From contig JAUIRK010000894.1 in assembly GCA_030549495.1 (NCBI GenBank), positions 434,001-498,000 of the forward strand: a DNA stretch of 64,000 nucleotides, written 5' to 3'. A program made the translations under genes and the position numbers. The notes below the pieces were generated by a model. It ran no database searches. It was given only the letters and a program-made list of their open reading frames with translations, and was not told the DNA's origin. The DNA is from Nectonema munidae (taxonomy: Eukaryota > Nematomorpha > Nectonematoida > Nectonematidae). Numbering within the stretch: the first letter of the stretch is position 1; each line of letters starts with the position of its first letter. Of this stretch, positions 22,297 through 36,492 are shown piece after piece.

Positions 22297-25117
22297 CAAC
22301 TTCAAAATCATGTAATTATGTTTTGTGGAATGTCCACTCTCTACAAAATAAAAGCTTAGAAGTGATTGATTTTTGTAAATCAAAGTCAGCTGACGTTGTC
22401 TTTATTTGCGAAACATGGTTGACAAGTCAATTTAATGCTACCGTTACGCTAGTTATTGAAAATGGTTATGAAGTGAAACATTGTTTTCGTTCTTCAAGAG
22501 GAGGTGGTGTTGCTATATTGTATCAAAAAAGTGTAAATTTGAAGCTCCTCAAGCTTAAAAGCTACAAAACTTTTGAGGCTATAGGTTGTGTTTTAAAATT
22601 TCCTATTTTTAGTGTGGCATTCGCTCTGGTTTACAGATTGATAAATGTTACTTTTAGCCATTTTCTTAATGAAATCTCTGAATTGATAGAATCACTTAAT
22701 ACAGTTGCCTCTTATAAAGTCATACTTGGTGACTTCAATTTACATTTTGAAAATTCTAAGAATTCATGTACTCTCAAATTTCTAAGCATACTTGATGCAT
22801 TTGCGCTACACCCATTGTTATCGAAGCAAACTCACACTGCTGGGCATTGCTTAGATAACATTTGCTGTGAAACTGGCTTAATAAATCACCTTAGTACTGA
22901 AATTATTCCTATCGATTTAAGTGATCATTATCCTATTGTTTTCACTCTTAACTGTCCTATCTTACTTGATACCAAAGAGAAATCTATCACTTTTAGAACG
23001 TTTTCCACTATTGATAAAGATTTGTTTAAAGAGGAATTAAAAATGAAAATAGTTTCCTTGTTGGATCATGAAACAAAAGCAAGCATTCAATTTAATCACT
23101 TCCGCCTAGCAATTGAAGAAATTACGAACAAATATGCTCCCAAAGTGACTAAAAATATTAGTCTATCTAGACCTAAATGGATTTCAAGTGACTTCATCAA
23201 ATTGAGAAATCAAAGAAGAAAACTTTACAACAAATGGTTGAAAACTCGAAATGATGCTCACCGTCATAAGTATGAAGCTTTAAGAACTTCAACTTCGTTA
23301 ATTTTACATGAAAACAAAAAGCAATACTGTGACCAGGTAATAAATAGATCGACTGATGCTAAATCTCTTTATCGTTTTGTTCGTGAAATGTCAAGCATCA
23401 ATAAACGCCAGGACAGTTTTTCTTATTCAAAAGACAAATATAAGTTAGCAAACCTCTTCAATGAATTCTTTTATAGAAAAGTTCTTTCCATTGCTAAATG
23501 CCTAATTGCTGAAACTTCTTGCACTCATGTATCTGACATCAAAACAGAAAACCTTCATTGTTCAATTTTAACCAAATTTCATCCTACTGATCAAGACGAA
23601 CTTGAAAACATCATTGATGTTCATGGAATTAAAGTTGGTCATGCTGATAGTTTGAATTCTGATATGATGAACAATTGTCTGGATGTTCTTCTACCTCTTT
23701 TTGTTTCCTTCATTAACGAATCTTTTACCACAGGTACTTACTTTTTTCAAAAGAAGCAATCCTCACGCCTGTTCCTAAACGCTCTCACGCCCATGCAGAC
23801 AATCTAAATGATTTTAGACCCATATCCAGCCTTAGCTTCCTAAGTAGGCTTGCTGAACGTGTTGCACTCAAAAGACTGTCAGATCATCTCACTTCTAATA
23901 ATTTAATTAATAAAAGCCTCTTTGCCTACCAAAAACATTGTAGCACAGAGTCACTACTCTTTACGCTTGTGAACGATATAAAAATCAACATGTCTAAAAA
24001 TCTCCACACTGTGTTGCTTGCTCTGGACATTCAGTCTGCTTTTGACACTATTGATAGACAATTATTATTACTAATCTTAAAGAAAAGATTTGGCATCAGA
24101 GGTAAAGTCTTGAGTTGGATTTCATCATATTTCAAAGATAGGTCGCACTCTACATGTATAGATGGATTTTTCTCAGAATCTGTTGCATCTAATTATGGTG
24201 TCCCTCAAGGCTCCGTTCTAGGACCTTTTTTCTTCAATATCTTTATTTCTCCACCTTTAGACTTCATTGATAAACTTGGTTTCAACGTCTTGGCATACGC
24301 TGATGACTTGTACATCTATACGTCATTTCACTCAAATTTTAAAGCATCTACTCTCCAAACTAGAATTCCTAACCTGTATTCTAAAATAAAAAAAGAAATG
24401 AAAAGGTATTTACTCAAACTGAATAATGAAAAAACACAAGTTATCGTCTTCTCATCACAACGTGATCTTTTGCTTCATAGTCTTCACATTGATGGGAATC
24501 TAATCAAGATTCAAAATGAAATCAACATACTGGGTGTTCCTCTTGACAAACATTTATCTTATGATACCTTTATTAAATTTAAGCTTAAAGAAGGTTATCT
24601 CTTTCTGAGAAACTTACAACAATTTAAAAAATTTCTATCTGAAAGCCACCTTGTCACTCTTGTCAACGCATTCGTTGTATGTCGTCTAGATTACTGTAAC
24701 TCTTTGCTCTATGGGCTGCCTAAAGTGAAGTTAAAAAAATTACAAGTGTTGCAGAATAATTGTGCACGTTTAATCACAGGAAAAATGAGACATGAAAGCG
24801 TCTCACTCGTTCTTAATGCACTACATTGGTTGAATATTGAAACTAGAATTGTTTTTAAGCTTTTGGTTTTAATTTTTAAATGTTACAAATACCAGAAACC
24901 TCATGCCTTGGCATCTCTTGTCGAAACAAAAAGCTCTGGTTTCATTTCTAAAAACTTAGCAAGTAGGCTTCCTCTCCATAAAGCATGTAGACTGTGGAAT
25001 CTTATACCTTGTAATCTGAAAGAAGCTGAAAGTTTAATTAATTTTAGAAAGAATTTGAAAACCTATCTGTTTGTAAGCTATAATGATTTAATCTCTTCTC
25101 TTAATATTTATCTCTGA
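22212..25117 (+). CDS. CR1/L2-like LINE ORF2 (AP endonuclease, reverse transcriptase), one frame break
   Basis: The frame is open from 22212 (after a TAA at 22209) and overlaps ORF1 by 85 nt in the -1 frame; it has no in-frame ATG before the endonuclease. Endonuclease: WNVHSLQNKSLEVIDF, CETWL, RGGGVAILYQ, LGDFNLHF and LSDHYPIVF (22326-22950). A one-base frame change (-1 direction) falls in the T run near 23742-23750, between endonuclease and RT. Beyond it: LTPVPK, NDFRPISSLSFLSRLAERV, LDIQSAFDTIDR (motif A, ~24030), YGVPQGSVLGP (~24195) and AYADDLYIY (catalytic, ~24297). After these comes the CR1/L2-type tail RLDYCNSLLYGLP...LQVLQNNCARLITG. No RNase H follows. All RT catalytic residues are present, so apart from the frame break this copy looks recently active. 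Confidence 0.8.
22287..22293 (+). promoter_or_regulatory. Candidate -1 ribosomal frameshift site (A AAA AAC)
   Basis: In the ORF1 frame the codons read CCA AAA AAC TAA, so the heptamer has the X XXY YYZ phasing needed for tandem slippage. A -1 slip continues as CTA ACA ACT ... into ORF2. A GTGGA/TCCAC stem with a 3-nt loop lies at 22325-22337, further downstream than is usual for a stimulator. Confidence 0.5.
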
Positions 25118-25201
25118 AACTATATTTCTCCGCGTGACTGTACCTATACTTTACTATGTATTGTAGTTGCGCGTAAAATAAAATCTTCCTTCCTTCCTTC
25201 C

Positions 25202-28490
<3,289 letters not shown>

Positions 28491-28749
28491 TGGCGCCTAC
28501 CACTATTTGTATTCAGGACTGGAAACCTTTAGCCTTTATACAATCAAATACTAAACCCACAAGGCAGTGGTAATTTGGAATCGGAGTTATTTTCTACTAG
28601 AACAAGAGTCAACCAAGACTATCGAGTTTGTTCTACCCGGAGCTTTAGGTTAAAGCGCCTGTCACTCGCTTTCGCCTCCAGATCATTTAGTTTTAAACAA
28701 CCCCCCACGTGAAGGCACTTACTGTTCAGAGGCTGTAAGAGACGCATGT
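28491..28749 (-). mobile_element. Probable 5' flank/UTR of the RTE-like LINE
   Basis: Less AT-rich than the surroundings, without a supportable ORF, directly upstream of the endonuclease on the minus strand. It is interrupted at 28758 by a hAT insertion, and similar-looking sequence resumes at 29572. The assignment rests on position and composition only. Confidence 0.35.
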
Positions 28750-28757
28750 GTCATATG

Positions 28758-29563
28758 TAGGGTTGCCAGGCGTCCCGATTTTTCGGGACTTGCCCGGATT
28801 TATATTATTTTGTCCCGCGTCCCGAATGCACAACTAGGGGACACCATTTGTCCCGATTTTAGCTTCCATGAAAAAAAAACTAGAATTATGAAATTTTTAG
28901 TTTTAAACTTAATTTTCTTATCTTATCATTTTTTATAGAAAAAAAAGACATTTATTAAAAAAAATCTAAATTACATATGTCAAAATATTAAATATAAGGC
29001 ACGTAAGTCTAGTAACTACATTTTGATATGGTTGCAAACTTCATTTTTTTATAATAACCAAAAAAACGTGTGAATTCAAAATAGAATGAGCCGCTTCAAA
29101 GATTTCACACACGATAAATAAATAATAAAAAAAATATACATAACTATGTCAAGATGAAAAAACACATTAATATAATAATATGTAATTCCGACATCCGATT
29201 ATTCTAGAATTTTTCAATAATCCTCTTAGTGAAGCTTACTTATATTTTGTTCATAGTCTTGATTTTGTTTTCAGCAGTAGAATTATGAAAATTGAAAAAA
29301 GAAAAAACAGTTTTATTGAAGTTCTCGTTTGGCTGAATGAAATTACGCCTATACAATAAGATTTTATAAATATTTAACGTTACAATTAGTCAAGTTTAAA
29401 CCCAATTTTATCAAAACAGCTTTGTGTGTCACGAAAAAATTCATTTGTTTAAAATTATTTATATTAATAATTTAATAATAATTAGCTTTTATTAGTAATA
29501 AACTTAACATTATTCTGTCATAAATGTGTCCCGATTTTTTATTTTTGAAATCTGGCAACCCTA
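28758..29563. mobile_element. 806-bp non-autonomous hAT element with perfect TIRs and target duplication
   Basis: The left end TAGGGTTGCCAG and right end CTGGCAACCCTA are perfect 12-bp inverted repeats. They are flanked by identical 8-bp duplications GTCATATG at 28750-28757 and 29564-29571. The repeats continue imperfectly inward around a gtcccgattttt motif (cgtcccgatttttcggg at the left; tgtcccgattttttat at the right, in the same orientation). The interior is AT-rich with no transposase. An 8-bp duplication plus this TIR type is diagnostic of hAT. It is young enough to have kept a perfect duplication. Confidence 0.9.
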
Positions 29564-29571
29564 GTCATATG

Positions 29572-31440
29572 AAGCATTTTAAAAGAGAATGAAAGCTCAA
29601 CCTGAGCTTTGTATCTATAAAAATATCTATTTCAAATAAACTGAAAGCCGAACGAATTAGATTCCTGAGAATGAATTTTTACCGCGCCTACCTGCATAGA
29701 AGTAAATTTAGCCAGAAGTAAATTTTTGGGTAGACTGACTATTGAACTCATGACAATAGAACCAACTGACCCGTTTCCTAACAAAAAAATTAATCTTATT
29801 GTGCTTTAGGAGGAAAACGCCGTCGAAGGGTTGAATATCTGGCTTCTCCTTGAAGCACTTAGTAAACTCCGATTCCGGTATACATTAGAATATATTCATT
29901 TATTTTCTAATTTTTTCTAAAAACATACCATGACATTTCTTCTCTCAAAATCTCCGCCTTCAAATCGTAACCCAGCTTTTCACAATGATTTCATAAATTT
30001 TAGGGACAATTAATTTTGAATTGTTGTTATCATTTTACAATCTTTTTAATACTTCAATTTGTTAGCTGAGAAATAGAAAAAACATTTAAATATTCTCAAA
30101 TATTTTCGGAAACTTAAAATTCTTCAATCCGTAACTGACGCCCTGCGTCAACGTATATACAAGTTTACTTATCAAAAACTGAGGATGATGTTTGCATTCA
30201 ATTTTAAGAGTGAAGCAGGGAAAACTCAATAATTACTATAAGTGTGTAAATATATCATTGAAAGAAGACACCAAGCAAATGAAGAGACAGAAGTTCAAGT
30301 GTATGGTTTTTTTCTGTGTGTGTGTGTGTGTGTGTACTTGAACAAAGTGAATGATTCATTTTGTTTAATATGTCTTGAGCACGAGCATGCTAATGCTTTG
30401 AACTTTCTGCAACTTGATATTCACTTGAAAACGCCATTGATTTACCCTGTCTTACTATAAAGACTTTTGCCCATCTTCCTGACTCCATTAGACAAGGTAT
30501 TACGTATAATAATTAAATTTTGTTTTCATATAGCTAAATGTAAAAAAAATGTACAAATCTTGTCATACTTAAATCCAGTGACGTAGCCAGTATTTTTTAT
30601 TTGATAGGCTTGTTCTAAAATTAAAGTAGCAAATGTAACATATAACAAGTCTACTCTTTGTGCTTATGAGTTCATTTATCTACCCCTCTCTATCTATTTC
30701 TTTGCTAACATTTTTGATTTTATTATGGTTGGAAAGGTTAATCACAGTTTTGTGATTTTCATATTTAAGAGTCTGGAGCTTTGGGGATCGAAGCTCTGAC
30801 CTTTAACTTTTCATCTGAGAAGTACGCTCTAACAACCACGAAGCTCTTTATCATGGTTAATATTTCTTATCTTCATTTCTCATACCAAAGAGTAATTTTT
30901 TTATTGTAAATTTGAGAGTTTATCTTAACAAAATTGGAAATTTTGATTGACACCATCAATGATATCAATTTTCTATTTTTCATTTTATTTGCTCTATATT
31001 ATTAGTATAAAAATTAATTCATTATTTCATTTTAAATTTAAATTTTTTCATGGTGTGCAGTGCCGCATAATTTAGATGCATGGTACTGGTCTAAAGAGCC
31101 ACATAGATGGCTAAGTGACTGCTCATATCCATGGCCATAGAGGGCAGTGATTTCAAAACTTTTTCTATCTACGTTCCATTTTTAGTTCTAAAAAACATTG
31201 CAACCATTTTTACTTGAATAATAAAGGTCAATCATTTTATAACCGGATAATTGTATTTTTTTTAAAGTTTTTTTTATTTTTTGAACCAAAATGATGTATA
31301 TTTTTTCTTAAAAATATTTGAAAATGATTGTTTTATTTATGCGTTAAACGAATGTGATATTCTCTTAGGTTTTAAAGACTAAAGGTCTTTAGTTAGTTTG
31401 CGAACTCTACTCTATGCCCTACTTCCTTGGTTCATAATGG
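29572..31440. other. Non-coding stretch with a (GT)n tract and a tRNA-like relic
   Basis: No supportable gene. A short (GT)n run lies near 30315-30337. A 'ccagtgacgtagccag' string at 30576, similar to 'ccagtggcgtagccag' at 39896, may be the end of a repeat family. No matching second terminus was found. Confidence 0.5.
30771..30856 (-). other. tRNA-derived relic (SINE head or tRNA pseudogene)
   Basis: On the minus strand a box-A-like segment (gtggttgttagagcg) is followed about 30 nt later by a box-B-like segment (gagcttcgatcccc), spaced as in a tRNA. The anticodon stem is poor (actt/aagt around an over-long loop) and the acceptor stem does not close, so it is not a functional tRNA. A tRNA-derived SINE head is the more likely reading. 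Confidence 0.4.
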
Positions 31441-31442
31441 TT

Positions 31443-31806
31443 GCCTCAACCCTATTAGTATCGTTACCTTCCCCTTCAACTAAAAATGTTATTGTACACA
31501 CTTGGCCAAACTATATCTCTTCAAATTTTGTGACTTTTCCTAAAATCACTAGCTCCATCCTTTGATACCATTTTCATGTGAGTTGAATGACCCTGTTAAT
31601 CAAAATGAAATTTTGATATTATCTGTAATTAGCCCTATTCTATATAAAGATACTCTCTTGAAAATCTATAATTATATACATTTATAAAAGCAAAACACTT
31701 ATATATAATATATATTTAATTATATCAATAAACAGGTATGCTTTTTAGAAAATGTCAATCAAAATTATGATTGATTTAATATATCTAATAAAATATTCAT
31801 TCAAAA
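31443..31806 (+). mobile_element. TTAA-element fragment, 5' head only (copy 2)
   Basis: It begins with aaccctattagta, like the terminus of the complete copy at 50649. It continues with the shared head (tgtgacttttcctaaaatcactagctcc..., then gtcaatcaaaat) and stops abruptly at the start of the first array near 31806. The leading TTAA is not preserved (ctcaaccc). Confidence 0.7.
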
Positions 31807-32972
31807 AATAATAATAATTCTTTATGGAAGATGCCATGTGAACCTCTGTCTGTCCAGCTGAACCACGTTGAGAATCACTGTGCAAGAATAACTAGCAAGT
31901 TTAACTGCTAGAAACCCATTATGACAATATAACTTAAAAGTTATATTTGCTTTAGCTTCTAAAATTTTACATAAAATTGAATTTGTTCAAATTTTACAAA
32001 TTAGTAAATTAAATTTTTTATGCTTTATTTTATTTTTCTCATTTCAACGAAAGAATCTTGATCTTCGAATTTTACAAATTCAACACACTTTATAAGATTT
32101 TTTTCAAAACCTATCAGTTTTTTTCTTATTTTTCATATTTAGTAGAAATTCAATCGATAACCAAGGAAATTAGACTATAAAAATTAAAAAATATATTTTC
32201 TAGCTTGATCAAATGGGAATTTAATTCACCTAACTTTTATGTTGTGTTGTCGAAAAGGGGATGCATTTTGAATTTTTGTTTCCCACAAAGCTCCATAGAA
32301 AGTAGTTAATTGGTAATGTAGACGAAAGAATAAAATGAAATGTAAGATTTTAGTTCAATGATGTCAAACATGAGAATGTCAGGGATGTTATGATTGATTT
32401 AATCATGCAAACGTTGATGGGTATATTTTCGTAAGGCAGAACAATTGAAAATTTATGCAGCGTAATTGTAGAACTCATTAGAATTTATATACGAAATAAG
32501 CCGTAAGCGTAAAGTTTGAAAAATTTACCCATTCATTTTATTTGTTGTTCACTCCTTGAATTGATCAGTTTAATTATATAGGTCAGGTAATAATATTTTT
32601 AAATCTACATTTGCACTATGCGTGTGTGTCCACAGCTATGCCGCGGCCACCTAGAGACTAGAAAGAGTTGTGTACATTCCCGGCCGGGGTTGAAGCAGAT
32701 TCTAGATAACGATTATGATTTGATTTTGATTATTCTCATTTTTCCAATTTGAAAATTCTGGTTTCCATTTTGATTCTCAAATTTTGATTCTAATTTTATT
32801 ATTCTGATTAGCCAAAAAACATTTGTAGACATTTACAGGCGAGTTTGCGCTAGCTGTAGAAAGAAGATGCATTGCTTTTCCTGCAGCTTCCTGGACATCA
32901 TCAACGCTGATGCATGATTTGTAATTGTTTGTACCACCGATCAAAGAAATAGAGGAAAAAAAAATTCCCATT
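31807..32972. other. Non-coding stretch
   Basis: AT-rich. It contains a string resembling a hAT terminus (gttgagaatcactg at ~31868-31882). No gene is supported; the long frame at 32777-33103 has no recognisable content. Confidence 0.45.
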
Positions 32973-34345
32973 TTTTCCATACGAGTATATAGGTCTGAGG
33001 GCGCTTTTAAAAATCCCCAAGGGAGCAATTTGGCCCACGGACCGTGGTTTGCCCACTCCTCATACAGATAAACAAAGTGGTGTGGAAACTTAGCACTACT
33101 CATTTTTTACAGTCATTACACCCTTTCTCTGCTTTAAATTTGTAATGCAATATCTACCATTTTCTTTATAAATATCAAGCAATTTTAAAACCAATAAAAA
33201 TACAAATATTGCAAATTGAAATGATTATAAATAAAATTTTCCAAGTTGAACGTAAAGATAAAAAAATTTTACTTAAAACTTTAAATTATTTCAATTGAAG
33301 TTGAAATGCTATATTAATCACAAAATGAAAATGTGCAATTTTATAACTGCCTTTGTGTGTTTATTTTCATACACTTGTAAACTGATTTTCAGTCAAATGA
33401 AGCGAAAAAAAACTTTTAAAAATATTTGAAAGTGTCGATCGAATTTCTGATTTGATGCTTGTTCACTTTTTATCCAAATAAATCTATACTTCATTCGCGT
33501 ATTGAACGTACAAATGTCGAAGAGCTCATTTTTAAAAACAGGATTTATTTTTATGAATGCAGAGTAATATTTTGGAACGCAAGTTTCATGTTAAAATTTA
33601 AAATAATGCGTGTCAATATACGAGTATTTTTAATATTTATTTATTTTTGAAATTAAAGTCAATTTCTGAGAGCTATCTCCGACACCGAAGCTTCACGATG
33701 TTGGATTCAGCTCAAAAATTCCGATCGAAGTCCATCTCCTTGCCTTCAGTAATTTGAGATTTTCACTAAACGACGTTTTAGAGTACATTTTAATCAAAAT
33801 TTAAAAATGTGAACTAAATTAAAAACATTTCGTTTGCATTCATTCAATGGTCGAATTGAATCCTATATGTGATGCATCTCACTCTATGTCTGGTCTAGAC
33901 AAACGTGCGTGAGTCAAAACGTCATAAAATTAGTTTCTCGTCAGCTAAGCAAGCCAGGAAACATGGGACTGGAGAGTAAACAAAGTCTCGTTGTTGCAAT
34001 GGAGGCAGTGAGAAATCAGCGTCACATCACCTGCACGTCTAGAGAAAGACGTCTGTCTGTCCACTCGCTTATTGCAAAACACCACCTCTTCTATGCAGAA
34101 GGGAGGATGAATTCTCCTATCTGCAGTTTTGTTCGCCGTCTGTGTCGTGTTTACTTTCATAAAATTTCGCATTCTCTTTCCCTTCTGGCATCAGACTGTG
34201 TGATATTTGAATAAGGCTCTCCAACACCAAAGACTTTTCCCTATATAATGTTATGAGAGAAAGGAAATAGCCATGGTTTCTATACACGAGCTCCATTTGC
34301 ACAAATCAGTGCTCTTAATTTATGATTATAAACGCGCTTATTCGT
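32973..34345 (+). repeat. Left arm of a 1.37-kb inverted repeat
   Basis: From 'ttccatacgagtatataggtc' to 'aatttatgattataaacg', this block is matched with only scattered differences by the reverse complement of about 40998-42370. The outer ~90 bp of each arm contain a hAT-like terminus (ggagtgggcaaaccacgg, with ccgtgggcc). A 101-codon frame at 33909-34214 is retained in both arms, but so is a 75-codon frame on the opposite strand. Both can be explained by high sequence identity and need not be coding. Confidence 0.85.
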
Positions 34346-35672
34346 GTTTGAAAGGGAGAGGATTTTGGTAATCAGTAAAAAAATCTCTTTAGTTTATTTA
34401 TCATTGTTGATTTTTAAATCGAGAGATTACGAATCCTTTCATAGAAGTCCAATTTCTTCAGCACTTTTGCGAAAGGCTTTGTTATCGCCATAACCGACGT
34501 TTTGTGAGTGTCAAACAAAAATTTTCAATTGTAGCTAACTTTTTATCTCAAAAAAATATTTACTTTAAAAGTGAGTCAGTAAACGGCTTGCTTTTTTGAA
34601 AAGAGAAGGCATGCAATATCTTATATAATTTTTGTATACGCATAATATTTATTATATACTAGGGCTTGAAAATTACCGAAAATCATTACCGGTGCATCCC
34701 CGGACTGAAGATCACCGGTTTTAATCAATTTTATCTATTTTTGACTTCAAAATAACTTTTTCTTAATTTTTTTCAATTTTAAAACTAACAATATTTATTA
34801 TTTTGAAGAAAAATATGATTTTAAAAAGTATGAGTCCTCTAAGATTTTCGGTGATAATCGAGAACGAATCTTTGATAAAAAAAACGGACTGCAGAAGAAA
34901 AAGTCCTTTCTCACTCTACAAGTGTTCCTCGTATTGTTAATTTACTTCGATAAAGTTTTTCCAATCTATCTGATCTTTTTTCAGTTGCTTCAAATAACTC
35001 CATTTTTTGCTCAAATCGGTTTCGGTATTTAGACATGCAGAAAGTCTTCAATTTCAGGCACATAATTATCTTAGGCAAATAAAAAGCTGTGCTTTTGCAA
35101 TTTTTTTGATATTTTCTTATTACAGGTAAAAAGTGTCTGGTAACGCTTAAGGTGCCGGTAAAGTAAAGAGTATTTTTATCGATAAATTACAGCTAAAAAA
35201 ATAGCCCGTTTCGAACTAGGCTTGGAACAAAGTAGAGCTAACATTGGACTCTTTATAAGAATAATATGCATATAAAAGTTACTCCTAAGAATACATATTT
35301 TCACTTATGTCCACTTGTACTTGTGTGGATGCGAGTTAACGGACTAGGCCTAGCCTAACGCATTTCTGAGGCGGCTTTGCCACAGTTAAGAGTACTTTTT
35401 AGCTCACACGATAGGAATGGTGTGATATAAACCATATGTACTTATAAATTATCGTTTTTTAATTCTAAAATTCCATTATAATTTGTCTTTTTTAAATTCT
35501 AAAATGTCTTTTTTAAATTCTAAACGCTCTTTCTAAAATACAAAATAAGATATTTTGGGACTTAAAAAAGACAAATTATAAAGTTTAGTTCAATTGAAGA
35601 GTCTTATATCCAATATTCATTTTATATTGTTTAATAAGTATCACGTGCGTGAATCTGCTTGGTATTCTTAGT
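34346..35672. other. Non-coding stretch with a small perfect hairpin
   Basis: No gene. A perfect 20-bp inverted repeat (TTATAATTTGTCTTTTTTAA at 35476-35495 and its inverse at 35562-35581) encloses tandem 'tcttttttaaattctaaa' units. It may be a tiny MITE or AT-rich foldback. Confidence 0.5.
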
Positions 35673-36492
35673 ATAGAAAAGAAGAAATAAATGCCATCAT
35701 TTATCATTTAGGCATCGCAAACTCATGAATCTATTCATTTGCATCTTTGTTTACGGCACGTTGAAAAAAAATGAACCAAATCAGCAGCATATGGATAAGT
35801 TGGTAAATTCTTCTGATGCGGAATTTGTGGGAAAAGCAAAGACTTCTCAAAAATTAGTGCTCTTCATAAGTCCAAAATACAACGTTCCCTTCCTTTTAAA
35901 GACAAAAGAAACACTCCCGAATGCGAAGTTCGTGGAAGGAGAAGTCTACTTCATAAGTCTAAAAGCTCAGGAATATTTAGATAATTTTGAAAAAGTTCCT
36001 ACTATATATCAGAGGGAAAATATCAGTGTGAAAGTTAGCGGAATGGAAGAAAGGTTTTGCATGGCCTACGTTATCACAAACTTTCTTGCGTGCATCCTTA
36101 ACTATCCCTCCATTGAGAGTTATTCATCTGCTTCATATCCTCTAACGCCAAGTAATAAACGTGATCAAGGTCCAATTGATCCGAACTTTTGTTCTAACGA
36201 AACGCGAATTTATAAATAGCTCTTTCCTTGAAACTCCTTAAAATAACTATAAAACATTTTTCATCAACTGATTGCGTTGTTCTGAACGATTTGTAAATCA
36301 TTTTCCTTTATGTTCCCCATACTAAATACAAGAAAATAGCACACTGAGAGGGAGCTTGCTTAGGAAGAGTGCTCTCAAATAATTTGTACAATTTTTCATT
36401 TTTCCCATTGAATAAAATCAAAAATGCATTTGTTATTTATGAATTATTATCAATATTCGAAAAGTAATGAACTCATTTCTAAACATTTTTAA
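35673..36492 (+). repeat. Segmental duplication unit 1 (carries the GGACT-like gene)
   Basis: Matches 58526-59347 over about 820 bp, from 'tagtatagaaaagaa' before the gene to 'ctcatttctaaacatttt' after it. The match continues past the poly(A) signal without a poly(A) tract or target duplication, so it looks like a DNA-level duplication and not a retrocopy. The copies lie about 22.8 kb apart in the same orientation. Confidence 0.9.
35725..36219 (+). CDS. Gamma-glutamylaminecyclotransferase-like protein (AIG2/GGCT fold), copy 1
   Basis: Intact 164-codon ORF. The N-terminal FVYGTLKKNEPN (residues 8-19) is the substrate-loop signature of the GGCT-like (AIG2) fold. VPFLL (54-58) and VEGEVYFI (70-77) are the following core strands, and LDNFEKVPTIYQR (85-97) holds the glutamate E89 at the position of the catalytic acid of the family. 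Length and motif order fit the GGACT/troponin-C-akin subgroup, which releases 5-oxoproline from gamma-glutamyl-amines such as breakdown products of transglutaminase crosslinks. The residues after ~120 are less conserved. No intron interrupts the frame; 'ttatcatttag' just before the ATG could be a 3' splice site, so an upstream non-coding exon is possible. AATAAA lies at 36411. A second copy at 58583 differs at seven residues. Confidence 0.85.
   Translation: MNLFICIFVYGTLKKNEPNQQHMDKLVNSSDAEFVGKAKTSQKLVLFISPKYNVPFLLKTKETLPNAKFVEGEVYFISLKAQEYLDNFEKVPTIYQRENISVKVSGMEERFCMAYVITNFLACILNYPSIESYSSASYPLTPSNKRDQGPIDPNFCSNETRIYK

Noticed and set aside
23742-23750. Second programmed frameshift within ORF2 of the CR1-like LINE
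   Set aside because: The T run lacks an in-register X XXY YYZ heptamer and lies between domains that are normally in one frame, so a simple indel or sequencing error is likelier.
31144-31882. Possible hAT element with cagtgattt / aatcactg ends enclosing the TTAA fragment
   Set aside because: Only about 9 bp match as inverted ends and the adjacent 8-bp sequences do not form a duplication.
32777-33103. 108-codon frame on the minus strand
   Set aside because: It runs across the hAT-like terminus at the edge of the left arm and shows no known motif; the right arm does not preserve it.
33909-34214. A 101-codon frame kept in both inverted arms
   Set aside because: The opposite strand also keeps a 75-codon frame in both arms. 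Open frames are expected from near identity of the arms, and no family motif is visible.
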